The notes under the pieces are model-generated. The model was not told the origin of the DNA, ran no database searches, and saw nothing but the letters and a program-made list of their open reading frames with translations. 49,862 bases of DNA from Chitinophagaceae bacterium (GTDB taxonomy: Bacteria; Bacteroidota; Bacteroidia; Chitinophagales; Chitinophagaceae). Positions 18,501 through 25,712 of the stretch are shown here, one piece after another; the first letter of the stretch is position 1, and every line of letters starts with the position of its first letter. The stretch spans positions 1 to 49,862 of the forward strand of contig CANBSW010000010.1 of the NCBI GenBank assembly GCA_947372235.1. Reading direction: 5' to 3'. The translations under genes were made by a program, and so were the position numbers.

Positions 18501-18784
18501 GAAACAGAAACATCTGTACCGGAAACAGTTACAGAACGTTCGGTAAAATTTACATGCGAGAAAACGAGAATAACATCTTTTCCGCCGGAAGCATTGATAG
18601 TGAAGCTTCCGCGAATATCCGTTTTGGCTTTTGTTGCTAAGCCTTTAACAGAAACAGTTACATCCGGAATTCCGTTACCTGTATCATCAGTAACTGTTCC
18701 TTTGATCTGTTTTTGTTGGGCAAAGTTGATAAATGGCAGTAATACAAATGATAGTATTACAAAAAGAAGGGTTGTTCTTTTCAT
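15575..18784 (-). CDS. SusC/RagA TonB-dependent outer-membrane transporter
   Basis: The 1069-residue protein has a signal peptide (MKRTTLLFVILSFVLLPFINFAQ) and an N-terminal carboxypeptidase-D-like domain (KGTVTDDTGNGIPDVTVSVKG, about 27-105). A TonB-box-proximal segment (VVVGYGTQKKGSVTG type) and a plug domain with the SusC signature NDIESIEVLKDAAAAAIYG and SNGVVLITTKRG follow. The long barrel ends in Phe (FIFGINFTF), as outer-membrane barrels do. It imports glycan fragments with SusD. Candidate operators and a weak promoter lie directly upstream (18815-18886), so it probably heads its own transcript even though the DUF4450 gene ends only about 115 bases before it. Confidence 0.97.
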   Translation of the reverse strand: MKRTTLLFVILSFVLLPFINFAQQKQIKGTVTDDTGNGIPDVTVSVKGLATKAKTDIRGSFTINASGGKDVILVFSHVNFTERSVTVSGTDVSVSLEKNTKQLDEVIVVGYGTQKKGSVTGAVSTLKNENLDERAITRVDQALVGQLAGVTVKQTTGVPGKAFSVQVRGSGSISGGNEPLYVLDGFPLSVNSSNTSNGSFSTGNPLDNINPNDIESIEVLKDAAAAAIYGSRASNGVVLITTKRGQTGKAKISFNTYTGYNQAAKKLQMLDGQQWIDRATEMINAAYVLKYGTAGATAADNAATRQAKIGLTGTQISTAYMLDPRWAIPGHPGLAFWDWQDVIERKGLMQNSEVSASGGTDAIKYFISGNYADQNGYVVGLGYKSYSARANVEFTASKKLKFGLNIAPSFSITQDPGVEGKDAIFHQAISTTPVQEDTMGTYFNIGRNAGYLWSNSNNAAIGKLQNNIGTTKRYRTLASIYGEYEIMKGLNFRSSINLDNTDNVSNGYVPYITTGTQVSRTFTGSNNLLASTSGSYNSYRRQTFVNENTLNYNTTIKGVHSLSVLLGQSYNLDRFDRTTLSSSGGYTSAVIQTLNAAAAVTGNTTSTQSVLISYFSRLQYGFKDKYLLSASLRRDGSSRFGIDNQYGIFPSASIGWRVIQENFMKHLPVFSNLKLRASYGVNGNNNLPNDYASIATLGSGGYVFGTTPTTAIGQSPNVLANPTLQWEKSQTYDIGVDFGLFNNRITGSFDYYNKLNTQLLLNVQVPEATGFQTYLNNIGSVRNIGQELQINTRNLVGKFQWNTTLNISHNINKIEALAPGQTQIIIPNGFEVADQILRVGSPLNSIYVVQQIGFLTQDDINKKVAVYGSGETVGDPKYLDLNGDGVITEADKLIVGHPNPDYTYGITNTFKYKDFDLSILIQGQSGGSIYSQLGRAITRTGQGFTDNAPVAYTERWISPDNQGAGRFSKAYSTFGFVANTDWLYSSDYIRVRDITIGYNLKKLIKTSMISGARVYLTLENFFGKDKYYNGLNPEAANTTISSNGSYPEAGDYGGLPLAKSFIFGINFTF

Positions 18785-18814
18785 ATGGCAGCAGTTGTGG
18801 TTTATAAATCGTTA

Positions 18815-18840
18815 CAAAATAGATTGATTTATGAAGCAAT
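18815..18840 (-). promoter_or_regulatory. Weak candidate promoter of susC
   Basis: On the minus strand TATTTTG (18815-18821) is one base short of TAnnTTTG, with ATTGC (18836-18840) upstream as a poor minus-33 element. If used, transcription would start near 18808, about 24 bases before the ATG. Confidence 0.3.
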
Positions 18841-18843
18841 TCA

Positions 18844-18886
18844 TCCTGCACCATCCTGCACTATTGTCCTGTACTATCCTGTACTG
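18844..18886. promoter_or_regulatory. Four direct TCCTG(C/T)AC repeats upstream of susC, candidate operator
   Basis: TCCTG occurs at 18844, 18854, 18867 and 18877, spaced 10, 13 and 10 bases. Each copy is followed by CAC or TAC, giving heptamers TGCACCA, TGCACTA, TGTACTA and TGTACTG. They sit 60-102 bases upstream of the susC ATG, just beyond the possible minus-33 region, where an activator would bind. Two-copy versions with the same 10-base spacing lie at 12723 and 35853. The heptamer TGYACTA equals the half-site of the dyads around the two-component genes. The regulator is inferred, not proven. Confidence 0.55.
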
Positions 18887-18900
18887 TTTGACTCAATGAA

Positions 18901-21900
18901 TTAATGTGTAAGGGTTACACTTAACAACCCAATCACAACATCATTACTCCAGGTTTGTAAGGCAAGTTTGGAAAGTGTTTTTGAAGAATTCAGCACCATA
19001 TCAAGAACAGTAGCTGCACCTCCATCGATCATTTTTCCATTGTATTTGTTAGCAGCGAGATCTGATCCGTTTATAATTTCTCCTGTTTTTAAATGAACCC
19101 TAACAGGTTTTGCAGCGTTTGTTTTAAAAGCATAGCCGTCATCATAATAATCCTGCTCGATGGGCCACCAGGTTTCAGGATTTTTCAACAGAAGTGTATC
19201 GCTGCTGTTATCGGTATAAAAAATAATCACTGCACCATTGGTCATTTGCGATTGCATAGGATTGGTTGAACCTGCCATCAACAGATAAGCATGGGAAGAA
19301 CTGCCAGTGAGAGGGATGGATGCTTCTTTCGGATAATTATCCCATTGAGAGGTAAAAAGAATATTGGAACGATCAGCAGCCGATGGTGTTTGAAAAGATA
19401 TCCCCTGTGGTAAGGTAAAAGTATTATTTATGGATGCCATTTTTCTGAAACCTGAATCATTAATCACCGCAGTAGTTAAAGGGTGCGTCCACTCACCAAT
19501 GCCTTGAATGGGTAGTTGTAAGGTTGGTGTAGTTGGGCGTGGTGAAAGATATTGATTGGTAAAAATGCTGGTTACCTTATCATTGAAATAATTAGTCATA
19601 TCAACAGGAACTGTTTTCATTGAAGAGTGCTTATCGATATTCCAGTTGATGATCTGTTTACTCATGCTGTCCGTACATCCTACTCTGACCCTCACTTCAT
19701 TGCTTCCTGGATGTAATAATGTATAGGGCGCAGTAAATACAGGAGATTGTGATTGCGAAGCTATATTAAGAGAATCATTCAAAAGATGTCCATTTACCAG
19801 AATATCACCCAGCAGTTTATCTGATGAATTATTGGTAATCCGAAACTGTAAACTATTTTTTTTCTGATCAGGTATTGCATCGATTGAAACCAGCTCCTTC
19901 ACCATTATCGTATGCGGTTGCCACCAGCTGAATTGTCCTTGTTTGATCTTAACAAAAACCGTTCTGTATCCTAACTCACCTTTGATATTGGCATCTACGA
20001 TATGTTTGTTTTTGCTCAATTCACTAAATACTTCCTGCGGATCATAAACATCTAAAATATCTACAGCTGGGATGAAAATACTGTTGATGCGGGCTCCTTT
20101 TACATAAGTCTTCGTATTGGGGTCCTCCATTGGTTTAACGCCTTGCCACACGATTTCTATTTTGTATTTTTTTGAAGGGATTACATCAATTTCTATCAAT
20201 GGTGCACTGATAGCTGAATCAATTGCTTTCCAGTTTACCTTTTTCCCATTCACCAAAATGGATTGTATGGAAGATCCATTTGGTTTGACAATAAGTTGTA
20301 ATCGCAATGATTTTTCAAAAGAGGGTGTAAGAGTATAAGTGTCTTTATTGCGCTCTCTTTTAAAATTAAAATTGATATCTGGTGTAATAACAGATGCATG
20401 ATCCCAGGCTTGAGGAAATCCCGGACGAATGGTTAATACACCATTCAATGCATCCGGCAGTATACCAAACAAACCTTGAATCAGGCTTCTTGCGGTCATA
20501 CCAATAGGATCAGCAAAATCACGATACGCTTCTCCTCTAATAGCATCATATGTTGTAATCTGCTGAAAATTTCCGGGGCTTCCTCCCAGATACATACTTT
20601 CTATCAAAGCTCCTTTCCAGATTTTGAATGCTTCTTCACTCCTGCCTGCTTCCCAATTTGCCAAACTTGTATGCATCAGCTCACTCAATGCTACATTATT
20701 CAAACTCCATTCGTAAGGCATCCAGTTACTGGTACTTAATGTATAGAATCCTTTTTCCAAACCTTTTGCCTTTATTGGTATATGTGGGATGGATGCATCT
20801 ATATATTTGGCTGATTGATAAGCTTTGAATGCATCAGGCAGATCGCTGTCGATATTGTGATAGACTGTCCATAATGCCGCAGCGGGATGCAGGCTTTTCA
20901 TACCCAATGCATCTTTGTATTCTGCATACCAGCCTTTGTTCTTCATCCATAAAATATTGTCTACCGCAGTTTTTATTTTTGTTGCTTCATTACGATAAGG
21001 CTTTGGATCTTCTCCCACCAACACTGCTAATTCCGCTGCCATTTTATTCGCACGATAATTATAGGCCGAACTATGTGTTACACTTCCGCCACTGTATTGT
21101 AATGCATCGCTGGCCCAGATGGCTGCATACGCATCATACAACCCGTCATCATCACTATCAAAGTTTCTTTTCTCCCAGGCCAGATGTCTTTTGATCACGG
21201 GCCACATTTCTTTTACGAAAGCAAGATCACCTGTCCATCGGAAATGCCATAATAATTCATCAATGTAAACAAGGTTCATATCGTAATGATGCGGACGAAG
21301 ATCGCCGCCCGGATTGCGGCTGATATAACCGCTGCTAAAAACAGCAGTACCCATTTTTTCTAACTGACGGGCCAGATGCAAGGCCGAATCTGCCATTACT
21401 TTTCCCGATTCAGGTTGCAGCACCTGCGATTGTGCATAGCTTCTGAAATGCTGTCTTGCCCTGTCGTGCCAGCCCAATACATCACCCACATAAGGCCCGC
21501 GCCATCCGTTCAAACGCATTCGCCAACCTATAGAACCGTGGAGATAAGAAGGGGCTTCCCAAATAGCATCTGCGGCAATACTTAATGCACCTCCTAAATT
21601 ATTAAGGAACGGATCAGGTGTATTTATTTTGATTCTGTTGGCGATCAGCTGTCTTGCATTTTCTGCTTTATCAAAAACAGATGACAGGCTTTTATAACTG
21701 ATCTGTCTGGAGCTATCTGCTTTAGCAAAAGAAAAATAATAATTTGTATGATCCGATACATTTAAGCTACCGGTAACTGCGGGTGCATTTGTATTTTTTG
21801 ATTGATAAAAAATATCCGGTGAGGATTGTTGGGATGCATCTGCCAAATGAATGCTTGATGTTATTGGAAATATGCCTGTGATGAATTGTTCTTTCCCTTT

Positions 21901-22584
21901 TTGTGGTTTGATTTTATCGCCAGGGAAATTTTTATTTTCATAGCGATCTTCTTCTGATAAAATTTCACCTGTGCCAAAGGATACTATAAAATGGTCTTTG
22001 CTGATTGTGTATCTATTATCTGTACAATATTCGGGTTTCAGATAAAAACTGCTTTCGGGATCAGGCCCCATATCTCCATCGCGACTAAATTTTTTTCCTG
22101 TAGCACCGCCATAGGCCCATAATAATTGTGTGGAAGCAGGGATATTTTCTGCTTTAATCTGTACGATCATTCCTTCGGCATCAGCCAATGCAAGAACAGT
22201 AATATAAAGTTTTCCTTTTCCAAGCAATGCATCTTCAATCTCATACAACATACTTCCGGCACAATAGCGGGCAATGATCTTATCAGCACTGATCAGCCAT
22301 TTACTGCTGTCCTTACCCATCAATCCAAATTTTAAATTACCACCCATTCCCGGCATATACATCGCAAACTCAGGAAGATCGCCCGCTTCAACTCTAAATG
22401 CTGTATTGGTTCCATATAATGCACGAGTAAAACGTCTGTTACCGTTGGTAATTACAAAATCCTCTCCTTCGGGATGATAGCGTAATGTTCTTATTTTATC
22501 ATGCCACCATTTTGATGTATCAACCGATTGGCTATACAAAAAGCTAAACGTCAACATCATGATCATCAAAAATATCAGGCGCAT
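18901..22584 (-). CDS. DUF4450-type large secreted protein, probable (alpha/alpha)6-barrel glycosidase
   Basis: The 1227-residue protein has a signal peptide (MRLIFLMIMMLTFSFLYSQ). The N-terminal part (WWHDKIRTLRYHPEGEDF, FTRALYGTNTAFRVEAGDLPEFAMYMPGMGG) matches what I know as the DUF4450 region. The middle (about 340-740) looks like an (alpha/alpha)6 barrel: GWRMRLNGWRGPYVGDVLGW, HHYDMNLVYIDELLWHFRWTG, SDDDGLYDAYAAIWASDALQ and NWMPYEWSLNNVALSEL. The last 400 residues look like beta-sandwich modules. No activity is known to me for this family, though it recurs in pectin-type loci. The gene follows a GH2 gene after only seven bases, so the two are surely co-transcribed. Family assignment is from pattern memory; catalysis is inference. 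Confidence 0.75.
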   Translation of the reverse strand: MRLIFLMIMMLTFSFLYSQSVDTSKWWHDKIRTLRYHPEGEDFVITNGNRRFTRALYGTNTAFRVEAGDLPEFAMYMPGMGGNLKFGLMGKDSSKWLISADKIIARYCAGSMLYEIEDALLGKGKLYITVLALADAEGMIVQIKAENIPASTQLLWAYGGATGKKFSRDGDMGPDPESSFYLKPEYCTDNRYTISKDHFIVSFGTGEILSEEDRYENKNFPGDKIKPQKGKEQFITGIFPITSSIHLADASQQSSPDIFYQSKNTNAPAVTGSLNVSDHTNYYFSFAKADSSRQISYKSLSSVFDKAENARQLIANRIKINTPDPFLNNLGGALSIAADAIWEAPSYLHGSIGWRMRLNGWRGPYVGDVLGWHDRARQHFRSYAQSQVLQPESGKVMADSALHLARQLEKMGTAVFSSGYISRNPGGDLRPHHYDMNLVYIDELLWHFRWTGDLAFVKEMWPVIKRHLAWEKRNFDSDDDGLYDAYAAIWASDALQYSGGSVTHSSAYNYRANKMAAELAVLVGEDPKPYRNEATKIKTAVDNILWMKNKGWYAEYKDALGMKSLHPAAALWTVYHNIDSDLPDAFKAYQSAKYIDASIPHIPIKAKGLEKGFYTLSTSNWMPYEWSLNNVALSELMHTSLANWEAGRSEEAFKIWKGALIESMYLGGSPGNFQQITTYDAIRGEAYRDFADPIGMTARSLIQGLFGILPDALNGVLTIRPGFPQAWDHASVITPDINFNFKRERNKDTYTLTPSFEKSLRLQLIVKPNGSSIQSILVNGKKVNWKAIDSAISAPLIEIDVIPSKKYKIEIVWQGVKPMEDPNTKTYVKGARINSIFIPAVDILDVYDPQEVFSELSKNKHIVDANIKGELGYRTVFVKIKQGQFSWWQPHTIMVKELVSIDAIPDQKKNSLQFRITNNSSDKLLGDILVNGHLLNDSLNIASQSQSPVFTAPYTLLHPGSNEVRVRVGCTDSMSKQIINWNIDKHSSMKTVPVDMTNYFNDKVTSIFTNQYLSPRPTTPTLQLPIQGIGEWTHPLTTAVINDSGFRKMASINNTFTLPQGISFQTPSAADRSNILFTSQWDNYPKEASIPLTGSSSHAYLLMAGSTNPMQSQMTNGAVIIFYTDNSSDTLLLKNPETWWPIEQDYYDDGYAFKTNAAKPVRVHLKTGEIINGSDLAANKYNGKMIDGGAATVLDMVLNSSKTLSKLALQTWSNDVVIGLLSVTLTH

Positions 22585-22591
22585 ATCTTAA

Positions 22592-25432
22592 TTAAAATAC
22601 ATTATCAATCAATGGGCGACTATATGCTTCTTTACCATTGTTTGTTTTGGGTAAACCAAAATAGAAATACAAAGTACGTTTTGTAGTACCATTGAATTTG
22701 GTTGGTTCACTTTGCGGACCCAATACGGATGTATTGGCACTAATATTTAAAGCGAGTTTGGTACCTATTGCCGGAATACAATCTAAAAAACTGATATTTC
22801 CTATCGGTAATTCAGGGTGTGGTTTTACACCGGTTAACCCATAAAAATCAAAAAGGCGAACATACAAACCTGTGTCTTTACTGGCAACATAGAACTTACC
22901 TTCTACTGTACTGAATTCCATCCAGGTAATTTCTCCATAATATCCTTTGAATTCAGGATACACCAATGGTGAATAACTGGTTTGTGTATTGTTGTATTGG
23001 TTTTGCCAAACACTGACAGGCGTTCCCTGCAAACGATTCTTCCATTGGCGATAAGGACCTTTACCCAACCATTTAGCACCTAACATGAAATTTTCAGGAT
23101 AACTGAAACTGATACCGGCAAAGGGATAAGAACCATGCAGTTCATATTCATATTCAAGAGCAACCCAGCCATTACCACTCATTTTCCATTTAACAGATTT
23201 CATAGAGCCGGTATACGTAAACTCAACCACCTGTTCATTTCCTTCTTTGTATTGTTTGGATGAAACAACGGTTGCATTGCCCTGCACCAATACCGGCCCT
23301 TTGGCGAATGATAAATTATCTGATGCAGCATTTTTTGCATTGATCAACATTCCGGTTTTCTTACTTAGCTGAACGGTTACTTCACCTCCACGTAAACTAA
23401 AACTGGTATCGGTTTCAGATGCATATGCAGAACTATCATTCATCACTATCATATTCTTCAATAAACCCTCATTGCTTTTCACTTTCCAGATCCATTTGTA
23501 TATTTCTTTTTTGAAAGGATCGGTTGCTACCAATACCAATGCATCATATTTTTTATAATCAGCAGGCAGGTTCAATTGAAGCGATCCGCTTGCTACAGGA
23601 CCAATAGATGGCGCAATTGCAACACCTTTTTGTTGAATGCTGTAACCCGGAATTCTGTCGTTAGGCTGGTAATAATTTACCAATGCCCATTGAAAACTGC
23701 ATTGATTCATATTTGTAAAATGAAACCGGTTTTCAACAGGAATTTTTCCATCAAAATTATCCGGTAATTCTTTCATAAATATTTTCACAGGAGAGAACAC
23801 TTCACGCAGTGCAAAAAAACTTCCTTCTTTTTCACGATGCGGCCCCATGATGCCATCATTTGCATTCAATCCATTTGCATCCAGTGTATTGTTGAAATCT
23901 GTTCTTACAATTGCTTCATCCAACATGGCCCAGATAAAACCGCCGCCGCTCCTTTTGGCTTTCCAGTGAAGTTCCCAAAAATCACTCATGGCCGATCCAC
24001 CACCACCATCATCCTGCGAATGCAGAAATTCTGTTGGCATATAGATCAGTGAATCATTCAATATTTTTTGTGTGCTGTAATAATCTTCATAGTGGTTACA
24101 ATCAATGCCATTGAACTCATTTCCCGGCCTATGATGTGGATGAATCACCGGACGTTGCTGATAATCCCATTTTACAAATTCTTTATCGAGTTCTTTATTG
24201 GTGCCACCTTCATTACCATTATCCCAGAAAATGATAGATGCATGGTTCAGATCACGAACGATCATTTCTTTTACCAGTTTCTGTCCTACTTTGGTGTTAT
24301 AATATTTTTGCCATCCTGCCAACTCATCCAATACATAGATACCCAGTGAATCGCATAATGCTAAAAAACGCTGATCGGGTGGATAATGTGAGCAGCGTAC
24401 CGCATTCATATTCATTTCCTTCAGCAGTTGTACATCCTGCAACTGTATTGCATCATTCAATGTTCTTCCGGTTTCTGGCCAGAAGCAATGGCGGTTGGTG
24501 CCTTTCATTTTTATCTGAACACCATTTAAATAGATTCCATCCCCTCTCCTCACTTCAATTGTTCTGAATCCAAATTTTTCTGTGGTTTGATAAATGGCTT
24601 TTGCTGCATCTTTCAAATACACATTTACTTTATAGAGATTCGGTGTTTCACTTGTCCATTGTAATGCATTGGCAAGTTTTGTTTTCAGGGTTACAACTGA
24701 ATCATTTTTAGCAACAACTGAATTTACAGATGCAACAATTTTTCCTTTTGCATCAACAATATCTGCCACTACTGTTGCTGGTTGCTGAACATTTTTTACA
24801 AATACCTGCATCCCAAAACTGCCATCTGCTTTTGCATCAATGGCCGTGTATTCGATATGTTCTTTGGGAACCGCTTCTAAATACACAGGTCTGAAAATTC
24901 CGCCAAACACCCAGTAATCAGCCAATCGTTCTGCATTGTTTACACTGGCATCATCGCTCATTTTACTGACGGTGGCTTCAAAGAGATTTTCTTTTCCGAT
25001 CTGAATCTTATCTGTGATATTATATTTGAACCGATAGAATGCACCCTGGTGTTTTTCTCCGGCAGATTTGCCATTGATCTTTACATCGGTATCCGTCATA
25101 CTTCCTTCAAACACGATAAAAATTTCTTTGTCTTTCCATGAGGCGGGCACTGAGAATTTTGTTTTATACATTCCCTTCTCATCATAAAAACGGAAATTCT
25201 TTCCATTGGTCTTATAATCGCGGCCATAGTTATAATTCCCAAAACCCTGTTGCTCCCAGCAGGAGGGCACTTCAATTTTTGTCCAGTAACCACTCTGCCT
25301 GCCACCCGTACAATAAAAATCCCAGGCAACCGTATGATCACTTCCTGTTCCTGATAAATATTGTATCTGTTTAGTTTGTGCCGAAACATGAAACACAGAA
25401 AAGCAAAAAACAACTACTAATAATTTATACAT
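22592..25432 (-). CDS. GH2 beta-galactosidase-type glycoside hydrolase (copy 1)
   Basis: ATG at 25430-25432 gives a signal peptide (MYKLLVVVFCFSVFHVSAQ) in a 946-residue product; the frame opens 21 bases earlier. It shows the full GH2 layout: a sugar-binding jelly roll (VPSCWEQQGFGNYNYG, YKTKFSVP, VKINGKSAG), an immunoglobulin-like domain, and a TIM barrel beginning GTNRHCFWPETGRTL. The acid/base is Glu408 in WDNGNEGG and the likely nucleophile is Glu468 in YMPTEFLHS. A C-terminal beta-sandwich domain of beta-galactosidase type (LGKGPYRQWKNRL) completes it. It probably removes galactose from rhamnogalacturonan-I side chains or an exposed non-reducing end. The next gene, DUF4450, starts seven bases after its stop. 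Confidence 0.92.
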   Translation of the reverse strand: MYKLLVVVFCFSVFHVSAQTKQIQYLSGTGSDHTVAWDFYCTGGRQSGYWTKIEVPSCWEQQGFGNYNYGRDYKTNGKNFRFYDEKGMYKTKFSVPASWKDKEIFIVFEGSMTDTDVKINGKSAGEKHQGAFYRFKYNITDKIQIGKENLFEATVSKMSDDASVNNAERLADYWVFGGIFRPVYLEAVPKEHIEYTAIDAKADGSFGMQVFVKNVQQPATVVADIVDAKGKIVASVNSVVAKNDSVVTLKTKLANALQWTSETPNLYKVNVYLKDAAKAIYQTTEKFGFRTIEVRRGDGIYLNGVQIKMKGTNRHCFWPETGRTLNDAIQLQDVQLLKEMNMNAVRCSHYPPDQRFLALCDSLGIYVLDELAGWQKYYNTKVGQKLVKEMIVRDLNHASIIFWDNGNEGGTNKELDKEFVKWDYQQRPVIHPHHRPGNEFNGIDCNHYEDYYSTQKILNDSLIYMPTEFLHSQDDGGGGSAMSDFWELHWKAKRSGGGFIWAMLDEAIVRTDFNNTLDANGLNANDGIMGPHREKEGSFFALREVFSPVKIFMKELPDNFDGKIPVENRFHFTNMNQCSFQWALVNYYQPNDRIPGYSIQQKGVAIAPSIGPVASGSLQLNLPADYKKYDALVLVATDPFKKEIYKWIWKVKSNEGLLKNMIVMNDSSAYASETDTSFSLRGGEVTVQLSKKTGMLINAKNAASDNLSFAKGPVLVQGNATVVSSKQYKEGNEQVVEFTYTGSMKSVKWKMSGNGWVALEYEYELHGSYPFAGISFSYPENFMLGAKWLGKGPYRQWKNRLQGTPVSVWQNQYNNTQTSYSPLVYPEFKGYYGEITWMEFSTVEGKFYVASKDTGLYVRLFDFYGLTGVKPHPELPIGNISFLDCIPAIGTKLALNISANTSVLGPQSEPTKFNGTTKRTLYFYFGLPKTNNGKEAYSRPLIDNVF

Positions 25433-25507
25433 ACAATCGTTTATTAAATTCATAATATTCCTACATACTAATTACCAAATGTGTGGTGCTATTGAAATGG
25501 ATCAATT

Positions 25508-25628
25508 CTCTGCGATTTCTCCGCTTCTCTGCGGCTCTGCGGTGAAAAATCCTGAATATCAACTTACCCTCTACAATGAGTTAGTTCTTTTCACCGCAGA
25601 GAACAGGAGATGCAGAGTAATCGCAGAG
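25508..25628. repeat. CCGCAGAGA-family inverted repeat
   Basis: The left arm CTCTGCGATTTCTCCGCTTC (from 25508) and right arm ending GAGTAATCGCAGAG (25628) pair imperfectly over about 40 bases each, with TTTTCACCGCAGAG facing GCTCTGCGGTGAAAA at the inner ends. It fills much of the 280-base gap between GH106 and GH2. No gene or clear promoter was seen in the rest. Confidence 0.7.
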
Positions 25629-25712
25629 TTTTTTTAAAATTGGTTTACTCTGATAGCGCAACATTTTAATGACCCAATTACCCTATTTATCATATTTACC
25701 TATTTACTTTAT

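Noticed and set aside
25508..25628. Possible CRISPR-like repeat
   Set aside because: There are only two inverted arms, no regularly spaced direct repeats, and no cas genes in the window.
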